Shown here one piece after another: positions 44,930-57,500 of a stretch of DNA of 64,000 nt (the stretch's first letter is position 1; the number at the start of each line of letters is the position of its first letter). This stretch comes from Straminergon stramineum (Eukaryota > Streptophyta > Bryopsida > Hypnales > Calliergonaceae), in contig OY987266.1 of NCBI GenBank assembly GCA_963920665.1, forward strand, positions 25,656,248 through 25,720,247, written 5' to 3'. The notes beneath the pieces are model-generated. The model did no database searches. It was not told the DNA's origin and saw only the letters and a list, made by a program, of their open reading frames with translations. Made by a program: the position numbers and the translations under genes.

Positions 44930-46987
44930 AGACAAGAACGGCAATCTAAAGACAGCAATTCAAGGCAGCGCATTCCGAGAGCCTCCAAGTGCATGTGCTA
45001 GTAGGATCCGGTTTGCATGATGCTGCACTCGACTCCATGAGACAATGCTCCTATGTAGTAGGATCTCCTTGCTTGTGTCACTCATGAGGGTATGTAAGTA
45101 GTCGACGATCCGTTAGATGAGAGCTGCAGTTACTTGTTCATTTGTGTAAATTCATTGTGGTCTCAGGCATCAAGTAGAGAACTGAACTCGTCTCTACTGG
45201 TAGTCGATTATTGTTTTAAATTTTTTACCTGTTAGAGGGAGTCGTCAGATAACCCGTTTGAGCGTTCCACGCTGAGACAATCTTGCATCTAGATATGTTT
45301 GCTTCAAAGCCAGTCCTTTTTTGGCGCTGATCTAATTGTTGACAGAGCATACTTTGCCACAGTTTATGCAGACCGTTGATTCAAGTGCTTGTTTGAAGGG
45401 ATTTGCATACAGTTGGGACTAAACCAAGTACTTGTATATATACATAGATGTGCCTGAATCTTGGCTCGAAATTTGTCTTCACGCTGAGGGAACGTCATTT
45501 ATGTTCTACTCAAGCGACAGCATACCGCAGTGATTGTTATTCGAAGTTGCTTTCGTGTCTTTGGCTTTCGCATCCGCCTTCTTTTCATCAGGGAAGAGTT
45601 TACCCCAAAAATTCGGAGCCTACTTCGACGTCTAAACCCTCCTCCCCGCGAACAACGAAAACCAACAGTAAATAGACTACGCCAACTAGCTTCGAGATCG
45701 CTGCCATCCTTGCGCCCACGTCAACGGCGAAACTGTCGAAGGAGTCTTGAGATTCAATCACAACCTGGAATTTCGATTGCAGCAGATCCAGTGCCGGTTT
45801 CAGGAAGGTAATCAATCCTAAAGCCTTTCGGCCTGTCTGTGCCTCTTATATGCGAGGACTTAACTTTAGACTTTGCTGCTGTTTAACAAACCCTCAAAGG
45901 TGCCAAATCCGGAGTCTCTGATCGTTACCAACATCGTGGCCTTGCATTATTCCTTGATGAATATGATAACTTTAGATAAATGTAAAGTCTCCATTCTCCA
46001 TACAGCAAGGGAGAGGTTCAATTCATCGTGCAGGAGGTGTTGTCACACTTGGCACAGATCAAAGTTCCTATGATCACTGGAGCCTCAAATGTACTGTATG
46101 GTTAATCCGAAAAGGAGTAGAGCATCGTCTTACCTAAATTTTCCCTTTTAAATTGATTTCAAACATCAATCTTATATTATTATTACATGATACTATGAAG
46201 TGTCAATCTTTATGGAAATTTTCACTTTGCTTCATGAAAAATTGTCATAGTTATAATTTTTGTGATTAAAAGTGAAAATATATTTGTAAATATAGCAAAA
46301 ATAGTCCAATGATTTTGAAATTATTTCAAGAGGCATGAGTAGCAATGGAGATTAGTGTGACAATTTTTCAATTAGTTGTTTTACTTTTTACACCCAAAAC
46401 ACCCGTGGCAATGATGTTCAAGTCAAATTTCACTATCAAGCTAAATTTATCCTATTCTATAATTGATATATACAACCTTCGCATTTTTTACTTGTGAGAA
46501 AGTGTATTTTCTATTGACATTGATTTTTTCATAAATTTTGATGGAGAAATCAAATAATTGTAATTTAAATTTGAAAAAATAAATTCAAAGAAGAAAATTC
46601 TTGAATGAAAAACACTCAATATGGAGTGTGATGTGGATTTTGACACTTGGAACTTGCAATTGCAATAATTTTTTCCATTTTTCCATTTTTTCAGAATTTT
46701 AAATGGGATAGAACAAAAACTTGTCAAGCTTCATTTTCTTATCTTAAAGCATAACTTATACCAATAATGTATATTTTGAAAGTTACAATCAAGGTTGACC
46801 AAGGCCCATCCACTTTTGGGATGCATGGACCTTAAAGAGTTAATGGATTGTCTACCCTCTGGAGTCAAATCTAGATCGGTCCTATCATTTGCTTTCTGCA
46901 ACGCATGACAACTAACCTGGATCTCTAACTCGGGTTCAAATTTATCTGCATTGACATTATGCCAGGAAATGGCAATTCAAAGTAGGG
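44930..46987. other. Intergenic stretch downstream of TAF5
   Basis: A 15-base block (CAATCTAAAGACA) is directly repeated at the TAF5 stop. 45440-46130 has raised GC and several medium open frames: plus strand 45448-45675, 45530-45811 and 45873-46073, minus strand 45600-45815. None has a domain I recognise; it may be a decayed gene. 46140-46800 is AT-rich. TTAA occurs at both edges of about 46100-46845, but the ends are too weak to call an element. Confidence 0.35.
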
Positions 46988-47203
46988 CTAGATCATTGTG
47001 AACAACAAGTCAGTACATCTTTCACTGCAGACATGCTTGGTAGCTAGGCCCTTCATAGCACTCTTCACCCTTTGTACAAGGTTCCTTGTTAAATTGAAGC
47101 AAACCCACTTATCTTGACGAGGTGGCCAAAATTCTGTAGCTAACACAAGATGTCCTTGGGACTCATGATCATTGTAGAATGTTATGCCACTTGCAGTTAT
47201 TCT
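46988..47203 (-). pseudogene. Possible protein-coding fragment, unrecognised
   Basis: The minus strand is open for about 70 codons without an ATG and reads like coding sequence (HLVLATEFWPPRQDKWVCF, LVQRVKSAMKGLATKHVC) before a TAG. No family recognised. It may be an exon or a remnant of a mobile-element gene. Confidence 0.25.
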
Positions 47204-47466
47204 TTACTAGCACAAACCTGTTGTAGTGTAACATTGAATTTAGGAGAATATGGATTGGATAGCTAGTCAAAGTCTTATAGAACGAGATGAATACACTCGG
47301 GATGACATTCTTTTTTCATCCCGTATTTCATTCTTTACTAGCACATTCGGGATGAAAACATGATCATATTTGTGGCAATGGGTCATAACAGATCATGTGA
47401 AAATATGTGTTTAATTATTCTTTATAAGCCAACTTCCTATGTCATGACTTGGTAACGTCAATTTCA

Positions 47467-48124
47467 TTAACCCCTAAATGTCCAAGGCCTTTTCTGAGCT
47501 TGTAGGAATTTGCTCTAAATTGAACAAAAAGACAACATTTTGATAAACTATTTCAATTTTTTGGGAATTGTAAGTGTACAAATTCAATCTAGACATGTTA
47601 GAGACCACATAAGAAAAGAAAACACATCTATTTCATTTATGGATTTAAAGATTATAATGTTTGATCATAAGGGTGTTAAAAACTGCAAAAGTGATTTGAA
47701 GTCTTTCAATCTTCTTTTTACATGTCAAATCTAAAAAGTTGATCATTGAAAAAAATATGAGGTTAGAGGGCCTAACATGCATAACCCCAACCATTTTATG
47801 GTTTGGCAAAATCTACTCTACAATTTTTTTAAATGAATTTTGAATGTGATTTTTTCTTTGAGATTTAGTGTATTTGAGGCTCATTTCCAAGAGCCCTTGA
47901 CCCTAAGGAAAGCCAAGATTGCAATGGACACCCTTGTACAAAATCTTGAATAGAAAAATCATAATCAATCATTTTTAAAATTAGACTTTTGATGCTAAAG
48001 TAGGACTTCAATAAGAATTTTTCAAAAATACAAACTATTAGAAATAGTATATTGGTTAGGTTTTATTTAACTTTAGAGTATTGGCAATACCAAAATTTGG
48101 TGCCTTGGGCATTTAGGGGTTTAG
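47467..48124 (+). mobile_element. TTAA-bounded element, 640-bp family, third copy (658 bp)
   Basis: It starts TTAACCCCTAAATGTCCAAG and ends GGGCATTTAGGGGTTTAG, so the right TTAA is mutated. Homologous along its length to 31269-31910 but more diverged, hence probably the oldest of the three. Confidence 0.8.
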
Positions 48125-48275
48125 GCCGTGCAATTCAGATGCCAAATCATGACTCAAATCATTGCAATGCTCTAAATTGAGGACAAATATAGAAATATGT
48201 TTTAGGCCATGCAATTTGAAAGGGGCCGAAGTTGTGGAATACACCAATTTTAAAAAATTGATTGACTTTTAGTCC

Positions 48276-48510
48276 TTAACCCTTAAAGGAAGGGACGAGG
48301 TAGACATTTTTTGTCTGATTAATGACAAGGAATTCTCATGTGTAGGATAGAAGTGCAACTATTCATCCTTGGAATTTTGTGTGGAAAGTAGAGATCTTGT
48401 ACAGTAGTTTGACTCCCAATGAGTATTTTTGATTTTTTTAAAGTAGATGATGGGACACGGTTCCAAAATGGCTGATTTCCACGGTCACCAGCCCGGCGTT
48501 CAAAGTTTAA
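48276..48510 (+). mobile_element. 235-bp TTAA-bounded element, family shared with 9287-9516
   Basis: It starts TTAACCCTTAAAGGAAGGGA and ends CGTTCAAAGTTTAA. Interior blocks match 9287-9516 in order. No coding frame. Confidence 0.65.
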
Positions 48511-50457
48511 TAAGAGTACTCACTGTGCAATCAGTCGAAAACTGCCAACGGAACCTTCTCAATTTCAAGTCTTCAACAAAAATGAAACTCCGTAGCACTG
48601 TTTCTGAGCAGAATTGTAATCACTGCCAGAGCCTCAAACACACTCAATTCTCCTAGAGAGTGGCTTGACTAGGTTTTCTACGTGCTTTCAAACTTGATAC
48701 AGTGTACATTTTCCTCATCGATCTGGATTTCTACAGTGCGATCTGCGTAGAAAAGAAAAGCGTGACCGTGATCAAGGAATGACCACTAATTTCTCACTTG
48801 GATATGATCGAAGTCGCCTTGCACGTCTCCTTTGGAACATCTGAAGAGAAAAAAAACATTTCAGGACTTCACTATTTCACGGGGAGTTTGAAAATCAAGC
48901 CTTGATCGAAGAATATTTGATGCGACTTTTAATTTGAATTCGGGAAGCCATTCCAGACCAGCTTCACATTCTCTTCCCCCTCCAAAAAATTCGCATTCAA
49001 TCCAGATCTGCTCACTAGTGTGAAGCAGACTCAACTAATTACTAGGACCAGCTACTCACTAACCCCTTTTCCCTGCTCCAATTTTTCTCCAACTTTATAA
49101 TTTTGGGAGACTTACCGTACACACTAGTGCGAACCCATGTTGAAAAAACAACAGCATAACTTATAAAACAGCGTATGGATCGTGTTTCAACTTCTGGGCA
49201 GTGGGTTAATTAATTCCACACCCATCATTCCTAATATTCTTTTTCTAAAGTTTTTGATTTATCCTTCACGTCACCATTGTCTTGACAAATTTGCACCATT
49301 GCGAGCCCCCTCTTGAGACAATGCGTTTTTGAGAGAACAACCCCCCAAAATAGAACTTTCAGATGTTGTAACCTTCGGGTAATTAGGGTAAAAAACAAAT
49401 CTCTATGCTGTTTTTCAATAACTGAAAATATTGAGAGTTTTCTGATGTCACTCTGAGTCTGAAAACTTATCGCATGGCAACTTGGCAAGTACCCTCTACA
49501 CCAATAATCAGAAAATATAGAATTCTTAGAGACGTTTACTTTTGAGCACAATAAATCAGTGTAGTGCAAAACCCCTGCTAAAGAATTAAACAACATAAAA
49601 AATTCTAGCAGAACATTATGTCTCCAAAATTTCTGAAATTTCTTCAGAAATTTTCTAATTGTTTCTCATCCATGATTTAGTCACTCGATCTCCATTCACT
49701 TTTGACTACTAAATGATATTGTTATTTATTAATCCAGTTGCACCCAACATTTGTAGAAAAAACGCCGCTACATGCACGCAACGTTGTTCCACCCGCGGGC
49801 AGCTAGTTAGTTTGAAAATGCCTCCCAACATTGAATGTTTTCCAATATCACTCCAACAGGAACCATTGCACGATCCAAGCACAGTCATCCCCGAGCTCTA
49901 CATAAACCCATTAAACCCCAGCAACTATATGTCGTAACAGTTCCTACGGACATCAATGTACTCGCACTAGCTCTCGGTACATCCACCTTCTGCATTCCTC
50001 AAGCACGTACCACAGTGAGTCCATCTGAACATGCACTATATATTTACTTAGTGACCTAGCTGATTGGAACAGTTCACTCTCTGAGTGCACTTGCCTTACT
50101 TTCAATTGATCGAACTCTTGATTGACCTCATCGATCAATACACAACCATCAATTATCACTTCAATTGTCAAGTCTTCGCCATTTGGGCAACGCATTGTAC
50201 AACTGTGCAGCACTTAGAACTACATGTCATAGCAAGGGTTCCAATTCCGCATCTCATCTATATCGGCAATTGGAAAACTGTCAGCCCATTGTGATACATA
50301 TAGATACTCTTTGATACTCTGACTGGTAGACCGTTTCCATTTCCTTGCTTAGTTAGCATTCTCTGACACCAATCGGCTCGTAGTAGACCTCGAGATCGAT
50401 CAACTGTAGAACGTTGAGTTCGTCAAGAATCTGCTCGGAGCACGTACCGATTGAGCG
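48511..50457. other. Non-coding stretch upstream of the germin-like gene
   Basis: GC rises near the gene from about 49700, as expected for promoter and leader. No firm TATA box was assigned. Open frames on both strands lack recognisable domains. Confidence 0.4.
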
Positions 50458-51108
50458 ATGGGCATGGCTTACTTGTGGGTGACAGTGGCGGTGATGGTGA
50501 GCTTCTCCATGACAATAGCGATGGCTTCCGACGCAGACCCCCTCCAAGACTTCTGCGTCGCCGACTTCACCACCAATCTCACCATCAACGGCTTCCCATG
50601 CAAGCCCCCGCACAAAGTAACCTTCACAGACTTCCTCTCCACCGCCTTAACAAAGCCCGGCGACACCAATAACATCAACAAACTCGCAGTCACCACTGCT
50701 TTTGTCTCCGACTTCCCGGCACTCAACACACTCGGAATCGCTGCTGCACGCATCGACATCGCCAAGGGAGGAATCAACCCGCCCCACAGTCATCCGAGAG
50801 CGAGTGAGATCGTCCTGGTGGTTAAAGGGGAGTTGTACGCGGGGTTTGTGGATACCAATAACACGTTGTTTGCAGGAATTCTGAAGGCTGGGGAGTTGTT
50901 CGTGATTCCACGGGGGTTAGTTCACTTTCAGTTGAATGTTGGCAAGGGGGATGCTTTGTTGTTTGCTGCTTTCCAGAGTCAGAATCCCGGAAGGGAAGGA
51001 GTTGCGGATGCGTTGTTTGGGATTGGGGTGAAGGAGGAGGTGCTGGAGAAGGCGTTTAGGGTGAGTGAGCAGACTGTGAACATAATCCAGAAAGAGTTTC
51101 AGGGGTAA
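50458..51108 (+). CDS. Germin-like protein (cupin), secreted
   Basis: Intronless, 216 residues, the usual germin-like length. Residues 1-23 form a signal peptide (AYLWVTVAVMVSFSMTIAMA), so the protein goes to the cell wall or apoplast. Cys33 and Cys48 match the conserved N-terminal disulfide pair. Germin box 1 (about 104-130) contains the metal ligands His110, His112 and Glu117 in PPHSHPRASEIVLVVKGEL. Box 2 (about 143-160) supplies His156 in AGELFVIPRGLVHFQLNVG. All four manganese ligands are therefore present. N-glycosylation sequons occur at Asn40 and Asn134. Members form hexameric beta-barrels and act as superoxide dismutase, oxalate oxidase or structural proteins; which activity this one has cannot be read from sequence. 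A second ATG two codons downstream would also keep the signal peptide. Confidence 0.95.
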   Translation: MGMAYLWVTVAVMVSFSMTIAMASDADPLQDFCVADFTTNLTINGFPCKPPHKVTFTDFLSTALTKPGDTNNINKLAVTTAFVSDFPALNTLGIAAARIDIAKGGINPPHSHPRASEIVLVVKGELYAGFVDTNNTLFAGILKAGELFVIPRGLVHFQLNVGKGDALLFAAFQSQNPGREGVADALFGIGVKEEVLEKAFRVSEQTVNIIQKEFQG

Positions 51109-54100
51109 ATAATTTCCCTGAATCAGGCATTTGATTCATTAGAGTTCGCAAGTGATCATATGGTGTCAATCGCAAATTATAGAACTTAGCATACATACTT
51201 GCAGCGGTATTCGTTTAACTTAGAGGAGGTTGAAAAATCAAAGTGCTCTGAGTACGTGTAGGTTTGATTGGTTTAGTATCCATAGCATCCGATTTAATTA
51301 ATGAAATCTAAAATTATTTGCCTTAAACTTCGGTTGGACAGTACGTGTTTGATTTGATGAGACTCGGAAACTACTGCCAGGGTACGGTGGTAGAATTCAA
51401 TAAAGCCAGTCACTGTGCTTCTTGTTGATAAGAATCAGTGAAAGTTTGAGTTATCTGCGTAGTGCACAAGTCATGATGGTTTGTAGGAGTTCATTGTACT
51501 TCCAGGATTTTTTGGGAAATAAGGAACTAAGGAAGGGTGTGGTGATTGTCTGTGAACGGAATGAGGAAATTAATTAATAGGTGAATTTTTTGTGACTGTT
51601 GATTTGGATGCGCAAAATTGTAGCCCTTCAACTATTTTCAGCTACTTAAAATTGCTTGATTGGCTACGATTTTCACATCTTTGGGGCAGTCTGCAACTTT
51701 GGCTGCGAGTCTGCGACCTCTATGTTCATCTGCACACACGAAATACCTATTGTTCAATTTGCGAACGGTCAGTGCACCTGAAATGAAAATCTGAAGGGAC
51801 TGGAAGACTCTTGGATCATGACTGACGGCGTTCTTGACAAAGCTGGAGTCTCTGCTCAGTCGATGAATTTGTTTCGGAGATCTAGAGTGACAAGTTGGGA
51901 ATATCTGAATATACGCATGGATAATGACAGACGGCTTGATCTCTCATCGAAGGGAATTTTTAAGAAATTCAAGGAGGTAATCGCCTATTCTGTTGAATTG
52001 GCGGAATTTTACGACTTTGGCACCTTTCAGAGCGCCCACCCTCTGAAACGCAAACCTATATAACTTAGAGGAGGCAACCCATTCCTGATCACCGCCCCAT
52101 TCTGGCAACGTAAGGTGGAGTAATTTCGATCAGGAGGTGATTTCAATGATTAATGCTGGCGCATTATGATTGGCTACAACATTCTCAATATTAAAACCAA
52201 CCCTTGTTGGATATTGCAACCAGCTCTTGGTTGGAACTAAGAAGGTACGTATGACCAATATGGGTAGAGCATAATCTTCAGCCAAAAAATTTATAGGAAT
52301 TATCGACTATGTTATGAGAAATAAAAATCTGAAAAATTATGAAAATCTTATGAGCTCTATTTCTGCACATTGAAAATTTTTCCACTGTTGAAATCTCCCT
52401 TGCAAATATGTGTATATGCTTAAGTAGTCAAAAATGGGTTGCCTCCCCTAAGTCATAGTTTATGAGCTTTGCATCGATGAATACTACAAATTTTTGCTTC
52501 CAAAAATCACACCGATTAAGGTAAATGACCCCATTCAAGACACAAGTTTGTTGCAAGCAAAATAATTCTAGTGATGTACATGTGTGGTGTGAAATGTATC
52601 AGAAGAAGAATTTTGCCTACAATGGGCTTATCTAAAGTTCTATTTGTAATGACCTAATGGAGGTGATTATCTTAAACAATATTGATAATGAAGGAAATCA
52701 ATGAAGGAACATCTTGAAGAAATTAGAGAATTTAACCTTGTAAGAATGGGTAGCAATAAAAGTGTTTAATGAATCATGATATTTAACGTTGAGCCGTAGA
52801 ATTATAGAATGCACATAATTATTCATTTGGTCGATGGATAATTGCATGGCTAATGACAAGGTGAAAAGCTTCTCATTGTGAGGGTCAAGGAGGTTCTAAA
52901 TGCATATGTTCTCCCTTTGCAAATAGAATGAATACACTAGAACCACATAGCCTAACCTACTAAGAGCTTGTGGGAGGAAAGAAACAAAGTGTCTCATCTT
53001 TAAGCTCTTGTAGAGTGTCAAATGGAGTTCTTTGTAGGAAATAAACATTCACTTGAAAATTACAAACTTAGAGGGAAAAAATGAAGTATTCCACCTTGTT
53101 GCAATATGAACAAGGGGTTATACAAGAAGTGGACATCCACAAAATTGAAATCATTGGATGCTTAGAAACTACCCTAGACTTTGAGCATAACAAACAAATA
53201 TCATTATATACCTTAGAAAAGGCTCAAATTTTAAGGAATTGAAATGACTTTTGGAATCTATTTTTAGGAATGTTTTTTGCTAACTTCATTATAGGGTATG
53301 ATATATCTCATAATTTTCCCCTATTACTTTCATCACTGCAAGTTACATTGCAATCAACAATGAGAAGGGAATTAGGCTGATATGACAAAATCCAATCGAG
53401 ATTTACAACCTTCTACTTTGAAATTGTCACATTAATTATGATAAGTAACCTCTGACTTTGAAATTGCAAAAAATAGAATTACTTATTGATGTTGTTGTCT
53501 TAACTACAAAGACTATTGGATGTTTCAATAGTGATTTTTTCCATCTTAATGTGATCAATGTAAAGTGATGCAATTACATACAACCAAAGGTGGCATTTGA
53601 AAAAGAAAATGTCTACAAAGGGTTAGAAAGTGATGGGTTTGAAACTTAATAACATAACCTCCAAAAGCTAAGCATAAAAACAGGATATGAAAAAATCCTC
53701 AAGAAATAAAATATCTATTAATTTATATAATTCAAATTTTATGGAGAAATAATGAAGATGATTTGAAAATTTTGGTTTGAATTCTCTTTTCAAAGACTAA
53801 AAATTTAGGTCAACATTGTAGGATTCAAAATCGCATGACTGAAATTGAGAACTCAGTGCAAACCCTCAAATGATTCAACTAGTGCTAATGTTGTGGGCTC
53901 TGTAACCGCTCATTTAAACGGCGGTACATCACACTGCCGGCTGCTCATCGTGTCCACTACCGGAAACGGCTGTAGACGGATGACAAACCCATTCATTCAT
54001 CCATTGTGTCGACGGGGACTTTCCTAGCACTTGTCTGTGTTCAGCTCCGCTCCTCCTCCTTGATGTTCACCGACGATGGCTTGGTCTCTATTTCCGCCAT

Positions 54101-54537
54101 TGCACTTTCAATAAGTTAGTCGTTGGTAGTATTCCTGCGAAAATTTCTTGTGTTCTCTTAGTGACACAGAGTGTCGGGAAGTTCCGTTGCAAGGCATTGT
54201 GGCAATCTCCGCAAGAAATAGAGCTTCCAAGGGGAACAGAGACCATCTGACTCCTAGAAACTTCGCCATTGCGTGCAATTGCGATCGCAATTCCATTTTA
54301 GGTTTTACTCTCCAATTGCAGCGCACGATATGAGTGTCTGGAATCCAGTATAAGCTGATACTTTCATTAAAGATTCTGAAGAAATGCAATTGCGATGGTT
54401 AAATATACGAGATGGCTAACTCGATGAGGCTTATCAGTGTTAGTTGTTTGAATTGAAGTGCGATGAAGTAGAGAGTCTGTGTATCGTGTCAATTCGAGAG
54501 TTGCAAAATCTCTTGTCGGGAGAAGTTTCTGGGAAAG
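51109..54537. other. Intergenic stretch between germin-like and ABCA genes
   Basis: 51109-51800 is probably 3' flank. 52250-53830 is AT-rich and featureless. 53850-54537 has higher GC and is the likely promoter and leader of the ABCA gene. No other gene recognised. Confidence 0.4.
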
Positions 54538-57500
54538 ATGGGATCGCCATTGCTCACGCAATTGCTGGCCACTGTGCGTCGGAATTTCTTGATCAAGAGG
54601 CGCGATGCCAGTAACACCGTCAAAGAAGTTCTGCTTCCGGTTCGTTTTCATCTTCACTCTTTTTTCATATCCTGTGTGATGAAATATCTGAGATATTGCG
54701 TTAATGAATTGTGGAGAGACGATGTTTGTGAATGGAGGACTCCTTTGCTAGGATATGTCGTGTGTTCAACCTCATTTTCAATTAATTTTTGGTCAAATTG
54801 AGAAGCTCCTACGTCTTTGTTAGCTGCGTCTGTCTTGTTGAATATTGCCTTGTACTATCATCGTCTGTTTGACTATGAATTGCTCACACTTTTTGCGTAC
54901 CTGTTTTCTGTTTGACAGGTTTATATCATCTTCCTTCTCGTGATCGTCAAGATCGGGACACCGTAAGCTCAATCTCTGTTGTAGCGTCATTTTTTCGTTT
55001 TTGTAATTTGAGGTCATTATGTTCACTGCAAGAGTCAAATCTATTTAGAATTGGATACCTGTCCTTTTACAGGATGTTCTGCTACTTTAACCAAATCTTC
55101 CTGTCGACCAGTATTGTGAGTCCAGATCTGATGATGTTCACTGTTACATGCCCTAGGACTACATATCTGCCTGGCACTGCCTGGATGAATAAGGTAGATG
55201 GCGTGTGTCAACCAGTGGAGCAACCATTAGATACTGTTTGTCATGATATTGATCTCCGACCATCTAATGAGACTTTGGTAAGTAATATGCTATATGTTAA
55301 GCATCACTTGGCTTCCGTTGGAAGTTCTTTCGTTTTCGTATTCCACGTCGTTATTCATTAAAGAAACAATCGAACTCATCAGTATTTCCTAGCTCAATCA
55401 ATCTTTGACATGTTTTCGTGTCAGCAAGTATGCCAGCTGCCTTACAGTGATTTTTAAATGCAGCTTGCCTTCGTACCTCAAAACAACAAGGGTGTTGGAA
55501 GCTTAATGCAACAAGTGGTACAAGAATATCGAGACTGGTAAGTTAGTTGTCTGGTCTGTAGGACGCTGGCTTCTAATGCAATACTCGGATCTATGCATAT
55601 AGTTTATGGAATCTATTCATGAGCACATTGGAGATTTAATGCTTCCTTGTTTAGTGAGCCGTGTTCATGGTTTCCAGAGGTTTCTTCTTGAACTGTGGTA
55701 TGCAATGCATGACTTTCTCAGATATTATAGGTCTGTGCTTGGTACACGTGGTGCAGGTGTACTGTATCCTTTCATCTTCATAGCTTTAAGTAAGAACTTG
55801 ATACTGATGGCATTTTATTAGCTTCTTGAAGTCAATTTGAAGGAATCAGTAGATAGCCATTCTGCAGTGGGATCCGGACAGTTATTTATCCTACTTTGTA
55901 TAGGCTCTTGTGTGAATGTGTCCATACACCTTCTTGCGTGTGTTGCTTGTGTCTTATCTTGTTTCTTGTAGCATTTGACTGCCAAAACAGAGTGGACAAA
56001 GAATGCTAGATATGTGAAGATTCAGTTCTGGTTTCGTTTGGTTGCAGGTACTCACCTTCAATTCAACAACTGTCTCTACAAGGGTTTGATACTGAGGAGG
56101 ACCTTGTTTCTTTCTACAACACACATCCAGACGTGAGCATGGTTTTTTACTTCTAAGAGTGTTTTGAATCTCTAATTGTCAAGCCTGAAAAATGTGGAAT
56201 GGTAGGTCCACGCGACACTTTGGACGGTTGCTACCGTGTCTCGACGTGGTCGTCTTGATGCCTTGCAGATGCACCCTACACTGCTGCGGCAAGTGTCTGT
56301 CGAGGCCGTTGTCGAATGCGCATGATAACTGACCCTATCATGCGCATCCGTTTCTCATGATTCAATCAACATGTGGTAGCCTAACGCAAATGATTAAGAA
56401 TAAGGACCCTGAGGTGTTCACTAAGGACTTTGTCTCGTTGATTATCAGACGGTGTACGCTGGCGTTATTTTTGACGGGGCCGACGGAGCAGAAGAACTCC
56501 CGTCCGACTTAAATTTTCGAATAAGAATGAACGGTATCACGCCACGACTTTCCTCTCCTCCTCGAGATTAGAACATTGTGCCAGAAGTTCTATAAATATT
56601 TATTGCTGAAAAGATTGACATGCCTATTGTCCTTAAGCTATTTGAATTATCGACTTACACTTGATTTCCCTCTTATGAAGCTTTGATATAACAATTTCCC
56701 TTGCTTTAAGTCTTGCTGAGGTTGGACTTTGTGTTATCGATTGTTCATTAAATTGAAATTGCATTCCTATATAGTTTCTCCTGAATTAATTGCGTAGGTA
56801 CTTATGTACCACCTACTTCCAAGCTTCAAGGAGAAAAAACCTCTTGTCATGATGATTCGAGGAGTTGTCTCTCAGACAAGTACTTAACTTCAGGTAAGGG
56901 CAGAAGCACGCGAAATGGGTAGTCTTCATAATTGATCGGATTGGCATATTATTAACCATTGCCGTTTTGTTTTCATACGTTGCTATCTGTATCCTGTCAA
57001 GGCCAACGCATGTTAATACCAATGTTCGGGCGCTTTAGACTTGGGGCCAAGCCAAGAAATAAAGAAATTGTGAGCTCTCTCATTGGCCAAGTGCTTTGAA
57101 ATGGTCCAGCTTGATCACTGAGAGCTCAAAATTTCTGATTTTCTTGGCTTGTAATGTGGCCCTTAGTGTGGAATAGTTGGTTATTCTCCCTTTCTAGAAC
57201 AAGATCCTATGTTTTAGTCTCATTTCAAGTCACTTGGGGTTATCTAGACGTATTAAGGCTTATTAGATCATGCACTGAGAGTACATTTCTGCTGGTTTCT
57301 TGGTTTAAGGTTTTCTGGCTCTACAAACCACTATCTCTCAAGCGGCTAGAAGCATGGCACTCCCTGCTCAATGTGGCCCAACGAAGCAGATGAAGTCTTT
57401 TTTTGTGCAGAAACAGCCCTTGAACGAATTTAGCCAGTCTTTTGCGGATACTGTATTTCAGTTGTTCACCGCTATGTATTTGGTGTGGGCCTTTGCTCCC

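Noticed and set aside
45448..46138. Cluster of medium open frames on both strands downstream of TAF5
   Set aside because: GC is raised, but no domain, start context or consistent splice pattern supports a gene.
46101..46843. Possible further TTAA-bounded element
   Set aside because: TTAA occurs at both edges, but the ends (TTAATCCG and GAGTTAA) do not share the CCCC motif and no second copy was seen.
56133..56448. GC-rich intron segment of the ABCA gene considered as an extra exon
   Set aside because: Joining 56132 directly to 56449 keeps phase and family similarity (NTHPD then TVYAGVIF); the segment has stops in the required frame.
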